Shown here in pieces: positions 12,409 to 19,824 of a stretch of 64,000 nt of DNA (the first letter of the stretch is position 1; every line of letters starts with the position of its first letter). The position numbers were made by a program, and so were the translations under genes. Under the pieces are notes generated by a model, which had not been told where the DNA came from, made no database searches, and saw only the letters and a list, made by a program, of their open reading frames with translations. The DNA is from JBKQVT01 sp963804825 (GTDB lineage: Bacteria; Planctomycetota; Planctomycetia; Pirellulales; Thermoguttaceae): assembly GCA_963804825.1 (NCBI GenBank), contig CAWDRV010000004.1:1-64000 (forward strand), in the 5' to 3' direction.

Positions 12409-12477
12409 GCCGGCGGCGATCCCGAAGGGGACAGTCCCATTTTCGTCCGACGAAAATTGGGACAGTCCCCCAGTTGT
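12409..12477. repeat. GGGACAGTCCC-type palindromic element
   Basis: Two GGGACAGTCCC palindromes in the same orientation flank a stem made by ATTTTCGTC and GACGAAAAT. The element sits between the convergent TPR and Gfo/Idh/MocA genes. Related copies occur at about 4667, 13855-13918 and 51581-51659. Confidence 0.7.
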
Positions 12478-12491
12478 CGCTTCGTCAATCC

Positions 12492-13796
12492 TTAGAGGAT
12501 GATCTTCTGGTTGGCCTTGTCGAACTTGGCCACCTTGTCCTCGCGGAAGGAGAGGACGCTCATGACCAGCGGGGCCTGGACGCGGACCCCGATGTCGATG
12601 GGGCTGAAAGGCCGCTGGCGGCTCTTCACGCAATCGAGGAAGTTGCGCCACAGCTTCTCCGTGCTGCCCACGCCGTTCCAAGGGATCCTGATTTCCGGCT
12701 TCGCCTTGTTCTGCTTGTCCACGGCGCAGATGCGCAGGCCCATGTTCTTCGGCTTGAGCTGGGTCTCGATGTCGTCGAAGATGATCGTGCCCTCGGTGCC
12801 GCGGAGGATCGTCTCGGTGCGGCGGTCGTTGGACATCGAGTTCATGATCGTCACGCTGGGCCCGCCGGCATAGTCGGCCACCATGTTGAACTGGTCGGGG
12901 ACCTCGCGGGGCGACGGGTACTGCATCCGGCCGCCGCCGGCCACGACCCGCGTCGGGAAGTCGAGGTCCAAGATCCGGAAGACCGGCGTGAAGACGTGGG
13001 TGAAGAAATCGGTGGCCGGCCCGCCGCAATAGTCCCAATACAGCCGCCAGCGGAAGAACCGCCAGAGATCGAAGGGCCTCGGCGGGAGATCGCCGAGAAA
13101 CGCCTCCCAGTTGAGGTCCGGCCCCGGCTTGGCGTTGGGATCGGGGATCTCCATGAGGGCCTCGCCCCAGTCGCCGCGGCGGAAGTAGCCGGCCTGGACC
13201 TGCTTGATCTCGCCCACCACGCCCGCCTTGATGTACTCCTTCGCCTTGTCATACGCGGTGTCGGCCACCCATTGCGTGCCGATCTGCACGATCTTCTTGT
13301 GCTTCGTCGCCTCCTCTTCGAGCTTCTTGGCCAGATCGAACTGGGTCCAGTGCGTCATCGGCTTTTCACGGTAAACGTCCTTGCCGGCCCGGACCGCGTC
13401 GATGGCCTGGGGCGCATGGTGCCGGTCGGGCGTGGCGATGCAGACGACATCGACGTTGGGATCGGCCAGCAGGTCCTGGTGACGGTCGTACATCTTGCCG
13501 CCGAGCAGCCCGTTGGCCTTCTTGAGCCGTGGGCGGTAAATGTCGCAGATGGCCGCCACGTCCACGCGTTTCTCGGCCGTCAACGTCTTCAAAATGTCGA
13601 GATGGCACCAGGTGAAACGACCGCCCGCCCCGATCATGCCGACGCCGATCCGCTCGTTGGCGCCTTGGACGCGGTCGTCGGCAATGACGTAAGGGACGGC
13701 AAACAGCGACGCCGCTCCGGCGGCGGCCGCTGCCTTGCAGAAATCGCGGCGGCTGGCGCCGCCGGGCTCTTCAGCCGGCTTGGACGATGGAACCAT
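12492..13796 (-). CDS. Tat-exported Gfo/Idh/MocA family oxidoreductase
   Basis: These enzymes are NAD(P)-dependent oxidoreductases acting mostly on sugars and related alcohols; the substrate is unknown here. The ATG at 13796 has AAGGAGA upstream. The N-terminus contains a twin-arginine motif (SRRDFCK) and a hydrophobic stretch (AAAAAGAASLFAVPYVIA), so export by Tat is expected. The Rossmann motif IGVGMIGAGGRF comes next, then CIATPDRHHAPQAIDAVRAG and the characteristic EKPMTHW segment with the Lys of the EKP motif. 434 aa is normal for the planctomycete exported form. It is followed on the same strand by a palindromic element; the DUF6807 gene lies upstream on the same strand. Confidence 0.9.
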   Translation of the reverse strand: MVPSSKPAEEPGGASRRDFCKAAAAAGAASLFAVPYVIADDRVQGANERIGVGMIGAGGRFTWCHLDILKTLTAEKRVDVAAICDIYRPRLKKANGLLGGKMYDRHQDLLADPNVDVVCIATPDRHHAPQAIDAVRAGKDVYREKPMTHWTQFDLAKKLEEEATKHKKIVQIGTQWVADTAYDKAKEYIKAGVVGEIKQVQAGYFRRGDWGEALMEIPDPNAKPGPDLNWEAFLGDLPPRPFDLWRFFRWRLYWDYCGGPATDFFTHVFTPVFRILDLDFPTRVVAGGGRMQYPSPREVPDQFNMVADYAGGPSVTIMNSMSNDRRTETILRGTEGTIIFDDIETQLKPKNMGLRICAVDKQNKAKPEIRIPWNGVGSTEKLWRNFLDCVKSRQRPFSPIDIGVRVQAPLVMSVLSFREDKVAKFDKANQKIIL

Positions 13797-13854
13797 AAAA
13801 ATGTCTCCTTGCTGTGGTAGGTGTGCTTGGTCTGCTTGGTGTGATGCATTTCCA

Positions 13855-13918
13855 GGGGGACAGTCCCATTTTCGTCCGACCATGCTTTGCATGGTGCCCG
13901 AAATTGGGACAGTCCCCA
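13855..13918. repeat. GGGACAGTCCC-type palindromic element
   Basis: GGGGACAGTCCC and GGGACAGTCCCC bracket a stem with an inner hairpin (GACCATGC/GCATGGT) of the same sequence as the inner hairpin of the 7508-7608 element. It lies between two minus-strand genes and is part of the family described at 12409. Confidence 0.7.
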
Positions 13919-13920
13919 AG

Positions 13921-14925
13921 TTATTCTTTTGCGGGCTCTAACTCGACCCATTTCTGATACATCGCTTCCACCCGGCCCTTGTCAACCTCCCCGTCCCAGA
14001 GGGCCACTCCAAAGCGGAGATCCAACGGTGCGCCGGGCTTCACCTCGATCGGCTTCTGATCGACGCCGAGCGCGGCCGTGAGGAAGGCAAATCCCCGTAG
14101 AATGTGCAAGTGGCAGAAATAGTGGGGACTGGGATTCTTCGGGTGGTGGAACACCGCGATGGTGACGAGTTTGTCGTCGGCGGTGGCGGTGTAGGCGCAC
14201 CACGTGGACTGCGTCACCCGCTTGTTGTCGATGGCCTGCCCATCGGGGCCCGGCGTGCTGCTTTCGTGGCCCTCGGAGTTGAAGAATTTGCCCTTGCCGT
14301 CCATCGAGACGACGAACCGCGTGCCCAGGCCGGAAAAGTCCGAGCCCCCCAGCTTCACCGGCTTGTCCCCCGGCACGCTCAGGATGGAGCGCCAGGTGAG
14401 CAGGGTCGCGTCGATCTTGGGACCGCTAAAGGCGGTGATCGTCCGCCGCTCGCGCAGCGACACCGTGCCGCCGGGCGCAACCCAGTCCAGGGGCTGCGTA
14501 AAGGCGATCCGCGACGTTGCCGGGGCGCCGCCCGGTTGCACGTCCTCGAGCGTCTTGGGCACCTGGCGGCCGCTGGTCGGTTCATCGCACCAAAAATCAA
14601 GCCCGTCCACCGACAGGGCAAACATCAGTCCATGATGATGCTTGTGGTCGTGCGGCGAATCGCGGAGGATTTGCACGCCGCCGGGCGTCCAAAGCTCGCG
14701 CAGGAACGGCCGATTCGGCGAGGGGGTCGCACGGTAGGTCGCGATCGTGTGGCCGCGGACCTCCATCGTCACGTCTTGGTCCATTTGGAGTCGCAAGGGC
14801 TTGGGCGGCTCCGGCTTGGGCTCTGCGGCCGCCGCCACGCAGCAAAGCAACGCGGCCCAGCAGGCGACGCCCGCCACAATCAGCCCTCGCGACTGTCTTT
14901 CTCTTGGCGCCGCTGGCACGCTCAT
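13921..14925 (-). CDS. Secreted DUF6807 (PmoA-like, PF14100) protein
   Basis: The family is often labelled PmoA by homology but has no proven methane-oxidation role, and none should be inferred. The ATG at 14925 starts a basic N-terminus followed by a hydrophobic signal segment (GLIVAGVACWAALLCCVAAAA). The family core includes RPFLRELWTPGGVQILRD and the histidine-rich HDHKHHHGLMFAL motif, then GLDFWCDEPTSGR. About 334 aa, normal length. It is upstream of the Tat-exported oxidoreductase on the same strand, separated by a palindromic repeat; such genes often cluster in planctomycete carbohydrate loci. The start has only a modest AAGG-type binding site. Confidence 0.85.
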   Translation of the reverse strand: MSVPAAPRERQSRGLIVAGVACWAALLCCVAAAAEPKPEPPKPLRLQMDQDVTMEVRGHTIATYRATPSPNRPFLRELWTPGGVQILRDSPHDHKHHHGLMFALSVDGLDFWCDEPTSGRQVPKTLEDVQPGGAPATSRIAFTQPLDWVAPGGTVSLRERRTITAFSGPKIDATLLTWRSILSVPGDKPVKLGGSDFSGLGTRFVVSMDGKGKFFNSEGHESSTPGPDGQAIDNKRVTQSTWCAYTATADDKLVTIAVFHHPKNPSPHYFCHLHILRGFAFLTAALGVDQKPIEVKPGAPLDLRFGVALWDGEVDKGRVEAMYQKWVELEPAKE

Positions 14926-15225
14926 CGGGCGGACCTTTCTTCGGGCGAGAGGATGGATTGGGTGCGGCCGTGGGCGCGGCTCCGCGGAGGACAACCACGT
15001 GAGCGGCAATGCGTCCATTTTCGACGACGCCTTCATTCTCGGCGACGAGATTCCCGCCGTCAACCTTGGCGGGGCTTTTTGCGCGTTTCCCGCCTTTCCC
15101 GGCCGGTGTGAACCGTTCCCAGGCGACGGTCCGCCGCCTTTCCGGCAGGATTCCCACCTTTCTCAGCCGACGGGAACCCCACCGAGGAACTTGTCCGCCC
15201 GGGCCGTCCCCGCCATAATAACGCC
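14926..15225. other. Divergent promoter region
   Basis: This 300-bp region lies between the divergent DUF6807 and esterase genes and must hold both promoters. I see no strong consensus promoter, terminator or RNA gene in it. Confidence 0.4.
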
Positions 15226-16134
15226 ATGTCTGCACTCACCCTGGCCCTGCTCCTCCTTTCGGGTGTGACGGCCCAGGCCCTGGGTCCCGGCGACCACGAG
15301 CGGACCGTGAAGATCGCCGACGCCAGCCGTTCCTACGTGGTCCACGTCCCGCCGAAATACGACCCGAAGAAGCCCACCCCCGTCGTGCTCAACTTGCACG
15401 GCGCCTGGACCAACGCGGCCATCCACACCGCGTTCTGCGGACTCAACGACAAGGCCGACGAGGCCGGCTTCATCGTCGTCTATCCGAACGGCACGGGGAT
15501 TGGCCGGCTGCTGTTTTGGAACTCGGGAATGGTCCGGCCGCTGCTGAAGGAACGGCAGGTCAACGACGTGCAATTCATCGCCCGAGTGCTGGATGATCTC
15601 GAGGGCGTCGTCCACGTCGATAAGAAGCGAGTTTACGCCACCGGGATCTCCAACGGCGGCATGATGTGCTACCGGCTCGCCGCCGAGCTTTCCGATCGGA
15701 TCGCGGCCATCGCCCCGGTCAGCGGCACCATGTCGATCGACACGGCCAAGCCGAAGCGGCCCGTCCCGGTGATCCACTTCCACGGGACGGCCGACACCTT
15801 CGTCCCCTACGACGGCCCGAACGAACGAACCGCGAAATTGCTGAAGTTCAAGTCGGTCGAGGAAACGATTGCGATTTGGGCCAAGCTGGACGGTTGCCCC
15901 GCGAAGCCGAAGATCCAAAAGTTGCCCGACATCGCCCACGACGGCACGACCGTGACCAAGAAGACCTATGGGCCGGGCAAGCAGGGGGCGGAAGTCGTGT
16001 TGCTGGTCATCGAAGGCGGCGGCCATACCTGGCCGGGCCGCGACGCGCTGGAGAGACTCTTGGGCAAATCAACCCACCAGATTTCGGCCAATGACCTGAT
16101 CTGGGAATTCTTCAAAAAACACCCGATGAAGTGA
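15226..16134 (+). CDS. Secreted PHB-depolymerase/feruloyl-esterase-like alpha/beta hydrolase
   Basis: Family members (esterase PHB, LpqC-like) cleave polyhydroxyalkanoate or feruloyl esters outside the cytoplasm. Residues 1-19 form a signal peptide. The oxyanion region VVLNLHGAWTNA and the nucleophile elbow GISNGGMMCY (Ser) are clear; the acid is likely in HFHGTADTFVPYDG, and the histidine in EGGGHTWPG near the end. 302 aa is typical. It stands alone; its stop is 4 bp from the end of the convergent acidic-protein gene. The exact substrate cannot be told from sequence. Confidence 0.88.
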   Translation: MSALTLALLLLSGVTAQALGPGDHERTVKIADASRSYVVHVPPKYDPKKPTPVVLNLHGAWTNAAIHTAFCGLNDKADEAGFIVVYPNGTGIGRLLFWNSGMVRPLLKERQVNDVQFIARVLDDLEGVVHVDKKRVYATGISNGGMMCYRLAAELSDRIAAIAPVSGTMSIDTAKPKRPVPVIHFHGTADTFVPYDGPNERTAKLLKFKSVEETIAIWAKLDGCPAKPKIQKLPDIAHDGTTVTKKTYGPGKQGAEVVLLVIEGGGHTWPGRDALERLLGKSTHQISANDLIWEFFKKHPMK

Positions 16135-16138
16135 CGTC

Positions 16139-16528
16139 TTATTCCGGGTCCTCGTCCTTGTCCTCGTCCTTGTTGTCCTTGTCCTTGTCCCAGTCGTCGT
16201 CCTCATCTTCTTCATCGTCGAGATCTTCGTCCTCGTCCCAGTCCTCGTCCTCGTCCCAGTCCTCGTCCTCGTCCCAATCCTCGTCCTCGTCGTCGTCTTC
16301 GTCGATGTCGTCATCGTCCACTTCTTCCCATGGCTCTTCGTCGAAGTCATCCTCATCGTCGTCCTCGTCGTCGTCCTCGTCGTCGTCCTCGTCGTCGAGG
16401 TCATCGTCGTCGCCGGGACCAGCGTGAAGGTAAGAGCGATCGGGCCGATCGGGCTCGGACCAGGTCGTGGTGAAGCCGCCGCTTTCGAGTTCTTCCGGCA
16501 GGGCTTTGATGGCAGCAAGGGTTTTCAT
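16139..16528 (-). CDS. Extremely acidic Asp/Glu repeat protein (129 aa)
   Basis: Not a recognised family. The ATG at 16528 has a strong GAGGAG 7 bases upstream, and the first 40 residues (MKTLAAIKALPEELESGGFT, then a TWSEPDRPDRS segment) look like an ordinary globular start. From about residue 45 the protein is almost only Asp and Glu, including four tandem DEDEDW-type units and a final mixed Asp/Lys tail. No signal peptide or membrane segment. Such tails can bind basic proteins or divalent cations, but that is only a guess. The opposite strand reads as an unbroken Ser-rich frame, which is an artefact of the same codons. Confidence 0.65.
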   Translation of the reverse strand: MKTLAAIKALPEELESGGFTTTWSEPDRPDRSYLHAGPGDDDDLDDEDDDEDDDEDDDEDDFDEEPWEEVDDDDIDEDDDEDEDWDEDEDWDEDEDWDEDEDLDDEEDEDDDWDKDKDNKDEDKDEDPE

Positions 16529-16661
16529 GTTTGTCTCCTCTTTCGCTTCGCGGGAACAATTCGGGTGGTTTGAAGTTTCCATGTCCGGACCGGTGACGGA
16601 CTCACCGAGATCCTGGGTAACTCGCTTGGTAATCGGCACGCCGTCGGGTTGAGGTAAATCT

Positions 16662-17132
16662 TCATATATGGCGGAGCCCGAAGACCTGAAGAAACCGCGC
16701 CGTCGTTGCATACAGCAACGGTCGCCCCAGTTCCCCGGACCGGCCGGCAATCCGCACCAGGTCGCGCTCGATGAGTTGGCGGAGGATTTCGCCGCACTGC
16801 ACGCCGCGGATCGCTTCGATCTCGGCTCGCAGGACGGGTTGTCGATAGGCCACCACGGCCAGGGTTTCCATGGCCGGGGGTGACAATCGGATTTCGACGG
16901 GCAAGGGGTGCAATCGCCGCAGCCAGGGCGCGAATTTCGGCCGCGTCATCAACTGGAACCCGCCCGCCACCTCCTCCACTCGAAAAGCACTTCCTTCGGC
17001 ATCATAACGTCGGTTCAATGCCCGGACCAGTGTACGCGCTTTTGTGCCGTCCGCCAAGCCGGCTAATTGGGCCAATTTGCGACTTCCCAGGGGCTGGCGT
17101 GCGAGGAAGAGGACCGCCTCCAGTCCGGCCAT
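16662..17132 (-). CDS. scpB: Segregation and condensation protein B
   Basis: ScpB is the winged-helix partner of ScpA and SMC in chromosome condensation. The recognisable domain starts at MAGLEAVLFLARQPLGSRKL and runs through FRVEEVAGGFQLMTRPKF, METLAVVAYRQPVLRAEIEA, then IRGVQCGEILRQLIERDLV and LGRPLLYATTARFLQVFGL, which are canonical ScpB segments. The true start is uncertain: in-frame starts at 17306 and 17357 would add an N-terminal extension without family similarity. No scpA is adjacent. Identification is firm. Confidence 0.9.
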   Translation of the reverse strand: MAGLEAVLFLARQPLGSRKLAQLAGLADGTKARTLVRALNRRYDAEGSAFRVEEVAGGFQLMTRPKFAPWLRRLHPLPVEIRLSPPAMETLAVVAYRQPVLRAEIEAIRGVQCGEILRQLIERDLVRIAGRSGELGRPLLYATTARFLQVFGLRHI

Positions 17133-17414
17133 TCGGGGGGGACGGAGTTCACCCCCTTCCCCGCCGGCGGTTTTCTCCGCAACTTTACCCCCCGGAAGTC
17201 GGCAAAGGCCACTGTCCGGCCCCGCCACAATCCAGCGGCTTGCCAGTCGGTAACGCAGCGCCACGCTGCGCAGCAAGATTCCCGTACTCCGTGGCTGCCC
17301 GTGCATTCCGTTTACACTATGCTGGCCGCGGCGCATTTGGCAAGGCCCCGGCGGCACGGAAAGAAGAAAAATATCTCGGGTGGACCGCTACGGCCCTGAT
17401 CGACCTGAAGTGGC

Positions 17415-17478
17415 GGGTGCCACGGTTGGCTTGTCCAACCGTGTTCATGCACTGCCGGACAAGCCGGCAGTGGCACCC
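17415..17478. repeat. Inverted-repeat element (outer arms GGGTGCCAC)
   Basis: Outer arms GGGTGCCAC and GTGGCACCC enclose two perfect hairpins: CACGGTTGG-CTTGT-CCAACCGTG and CACTGCCGG-ACAAG-CCGGCAGTG. This three-stem design is the same as at 39135-39195. It lies in the gap upstream of scpB. Confidence 0.8.
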
Positions 17479-17506
17479 AAAGCATCCAATCAGGTGAGAT
17501 GAACCG

Positions 17507-18199
17507 CTACCTTTGTCCCGAGGCCCACGCCTCGACCTGCTGCAAGACCTGCGACATCGCCCGCAGCGGCTCTGCTTCGGTGGCCTCGAACGGGCGAGTG
17601 ATGCTGGGATTCCCGCCCACGGCCATCCTGCAATGGAAGCGGTACGTCGGCTGGGGGCCGCCCATGGATTCCAGCAGGAAATAGGTGGCGCCCAGTTGCC
17701 GCAGGCGATTCTGGATCTGGGTGAACCGATCGGTTTCCGCCGGTTGGGAAGGGGCCGGCGACAGACGTGCCGGCTGGCCGTTGGGGTCCGCGGTCGTTTC
17801 AAAACGGGCAGGAACCACCCCCGATCCCGGCCGCTGAGCCGTTTCGCCCGGCCAGGTTGCAGCCATGTTCGGCGGTTCCTGGGGCAACGGCGTCCGCGCC
17901 GGCTCCGTCGTGGGGGCCGGCGACGCGAGGGCCGGCGACGGAGGAATCGTCGCCGGATGGATCGCAACGGCCCCGGCATCGGGCTGGAACCTGGGTGGCT
18001 CCTCCAGCCGAGCGGCGTCTCTGGCCCGCGTCGATTCCTGGCCCGCGCCGACGGTCAGCTTCGGCCAACGTCCTTCTCTTAACGCCTTGATGGCGTCCGG
18101 CAGCGAACTGCCGAACAAGGCCGCCAGGGGAATGGCGATCATGCACACGAGCATGACCAGGGCACGAAACATCGCCACTGCGGAAGACTGCTCTGCCAC
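17507..18199 (-). CDS. Membrane-anchored protein of unknown function (230 aa)
   Basis: The start is a GTG at 18199 with GGGAGGT 5 bases upstream. A single N-terminal membrane helix (AMFRALVMLVCMIAIPLAAL) is followed by a Pro/Ala/Thr-rich linker of about 90 residues and a small C-terminal domain (residues ~155-230) containing IQNRLRQLGATYFLLESMGG and FHCRMAVGGNPSITRPFEAT. The layout suggests a periplasm- or membrane-facing domain held on a flexible stalk. I do not recognise the C-terminal domain. It is divergent from the cysteine desulfurase gene. Confidence 0.7.
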   Translation of the reverse strand: MAEQSSAVAMFRALVMLVCMIAIPLAALFGSSLPDAIKALREGRWPKLTVGAGQESTRARDAARLEEPPRFQPDAGAVAIHPATIPPSPALASPAPTTEPARTPLPQEPPNMAATWPGETAQRPGSGVVPARFETTADPNGQPARLSPAPSQPAETDRFTQIQNRLRQLGATYFLLESMGGPQPTYRFHCRMAVGGNPSITRPFEATEAEPLRAMSQVLQQVEAWASGQR

Positions 18200-18380
18200 G
18201 GGCACCTCCCTTTGCCTGGATGAACTTCCTTGTTCGCGCGACCCCGCGGAAATAGGCGCGACCCCGAACAAGAATAACTGGGGGGCCATAATGATAGCGG
18301 GTTTGGGTCGTTTCGGGCAACGGCAATATCACGGCAACACAAACGTTGCCAAACCAACAACTTGCGCCAATAATTGGGGA

Positions 18381-19577
18381 ATGCAAACGATCTACCTCGA
18401 CCACAACGCCACCACGCCGACCCGGCCGGAAGTCGCCGAAGCGATCGCACGCTGTTATGCGGCGGGCTATGCCAACCCGGCCAGCCAACATCAGCCCGGG
18501 CAACGTGCCCGCCGAACCCTGGAAGATGCCCGACAGAGAATCGCAGAAATCCTCGGCGGTAATCTGGGCAATCTGGAGCCCGACCGCCTCATCTTCACCA
18601 GCAGCGGCACCGAAGCCAATAACCTGGCCATCCTCGGGATCGCCCGATCCGGCAACGGCAACGACAGTGGCAGCGATAGCGGCGACGGCGGCGGACAGAT
18701 CGTGATTTCCGCCATCGAACACGCCAGCGTGATCGAGCCGGCCGAGCACTTGCTGGAACGGGGATTCCGGCTCGATACCCTCGGCGTCACCGGCGACGGC
18801 GTCGTCCGCGTGGAGCAGCTTGCACCGCTGCTCGGTCCCCGCACCCGGCTGGTCAGCGTGATGTTGGGCAACCACGAGACGGGCGTGCTCCAGCCGGTCG
18901 CCGAACTGGCCGCGGTGTGCAACCAGGCCGGCGTGCCGTTGCACAGCGACGCGGTCGCGGTGGCAGGCAAACTGCCCATCGACTTTCGCCGGCTGGGTCT
19001 GGCCGCCATGAGCGTCGCCGCCCACAAGTTTCAAGGGCCCGTGGGCATTGCCGCCCTGCTGGTCCGCCACGACATCGCCATGCGACCGATCTGTTTCGGC
19101 GGCCACCAGCAATACGGCCTGCGGCCGGGCACGGAACCGGTCGCCCTGGCCGTCGGCATGGCCACCGCCCTGGAACTTTGGCGCCAAGAGCAAGACGCCC
19201 AGACGCGGAAGCTGACCGCCCTGCGCGATCGGTTGGAGGCGGGCTTGAAGGCAGGCTGCCCCGGGGCGATCATCCACGGCCAGGCCGCCGCGCGGCTTCC
19301 CAACACGACGAACGTCGCTTTTCCGGGCCTGGACGGGCAGGTGCTCCTGGTGGCGTTGGACATGGCGGGCGTGGCCTGCTCGGTCGGCTCCGCCTGCGCC
19401 AGCGGTTCCAGCGAGCTTTCGCCGACCTTGCGGGCGATGCAGCTCTCCAGCGAATGGGTCCGCGGTTCCATTCGGCTGAGCGTCGGCGCGACCACGACCG
19501 GGACCGACATCGACGAGGCGGTCCGGCGGATCGTCCACGTGTGCCGGGAACTGCGGGGGGGAGAAGGAAGGGATTAG
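18381..19577 (+). CDS. Cysteine desulfurase (NifS/IscS class)
   Basis: PLP enzyme that takes sulfur from cysteine for Fe-S cluster and thio-cofactor assembly. The ATG at 18381 gives MQTIYLDHNATTP, the canonical N-terminus. FTSSGTEANNLAIL and the PLP lysine in SVAAHKFQGPVG are present, and the active-site cysteine lies in ACSVGSACASGSSELS. 398 aa is normal. An unusual Gly/Asn/Asp/Ser-rich insert (NGNDSGSDSGDGGG) sits after LGIARSG. No iscU, iscR or nif genes are adjacent, so iscS, nifS or sufS cannot be separated by context. It is not part of the CRISPR operon, although it lies directly upstream. Confidence 0.92.
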   Translation: MQTIYLDHNATTPTRPEVAEAIARCYAAGYANPASQHQPGQRARRTLEDARQRIAEILGGNLGNLEPDRLIFTSSGTEANNLAILGIARSGNGNDSGSDSGDGGGQIVISAIEHASVIEPAEHLLERGFRLDTLGVTGDGVVRVEQLAPLLGPRTRLVSVMLGNHETGVLQPVAELAAVCNQAGVPLHSDAVAVAGKLPIDFRRLGLAAMSVAAHKFQGPVGIAALLVRHDIAMRPICFGGHQQYGLRPGTEPVALAVGMATALELWRQEQDAQTRKLTALRDRLEAGLKAGCPGAIIHGQAAARLPNTTNVAFPGLDGQVLLVALDMAGVACSVGSACASGSSELSPTLRAMQLSSEWVRGSIRLSVGATTTGTDIDEAVRRIVHVCRELRGGEGRD

Positions 19578-19641
19578 GGTTTGGGGATTGAAGGTCGAGC
19601 CCTTCATCCTTGGTCGCGCGCTCTCCGTTTCCGCCGTGCGC

Positions 19642-19674
19642 AATAAAGGAGCCGCCCTGCTTTCACAAGGCGGC
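19642..19674 (-). terminator. Intrinsic terminator of the tracrRNA
   Basis: GCCGCCTT and AGGGCGGC form an 8-bp stem (19651-19674) with an 8-base loop, followed on the minus strand by TCCTTTATTG. The T-rich tail is short, but position and strand fit the tracrRNA 3' end. Confidence 0.7.
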
Positions 19675-19755
19675 CGGTTGCCCCTTGGGGCATGGCCTGC
19701 GAATGTTTCGTAACTTGTTACGGAAAGACACACAGGCCGGGATCGGATACACTGT
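19642..19755 (-). ncRNA. tracrRNA of the type II-C CRISPR system
   Basis: Found by searching for the array repeat outside the array. Reading the minus strand, the 37-nt anti-repeat (19753 down to 19717) begins AGTGTATCCGATCCCGGCC. It pairs with the crRNA repeat in a continuous 23-bp stem (one G-U), then an internal bulge of 6 and 7 bases, then a 7-bp lower stem (GUUGCGG with CCGUAAC). Downstream is a hairpin TGCCCC-AA-GGGGCA (19679-19692), flanked by GGCC/GGCC, and a terminator stem. A TTGACA/AATAAT promoter lies just upstream. Length about 114 nt fits known II-C tracrRNAs. The exact ends are predicted. Confidence 0.9.
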
Positions 19756-19760
19756 CAGCT

Positions 19761-19789
19761 ATTATTCCGCTATAATGGCGGCTTGTCAA
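19761..19789 (-). promoter_or_regulatory. tracrRNA promoter
   Basis: On the minus strand a perfect -35 TTGACA (19784-19789) is separated by 17 bases from a -10 AATAAT (19761-19766; one mismatch to TATAAT). Transcription would start near 19753-19756, at the first base of the anti-repeat. Confidence 0.85.
19771..19776 (+). promoter_or_regulatory. Possible cas9 -10 element
   Basis: A perfect TATAAT lies 49 bases ahead of the cas9 start and overlaps the tracrRNA promoter on the other strand. The hexamer 17 bases upstream (TACACT) matches the -35 consensus poorly, so this is tentative. Confidence 0.35.
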
Positions 19790-19824
19790 GTACCGAACGG
19801 GCGGCCTTTTTTCCGGGGGGTTTT

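Noticed and set aside
13921..14925. DUF6807 protein as a methane monooxygenase PmoA.
   Set aside because: The PmoA label of PF14100 is historical. The protein is soluble and secreted, has no pmoB or pmoC neighbours, and lacks the membrane helices of PmoA.
16131..16427. A plus-strand frame that is almost all serine.
   Set aside because: It is the antisense reading of the Asp/Glu codons of the acidic protein. The minus-strand gene has a strong ribosome-binding site and a normal N-terminus.
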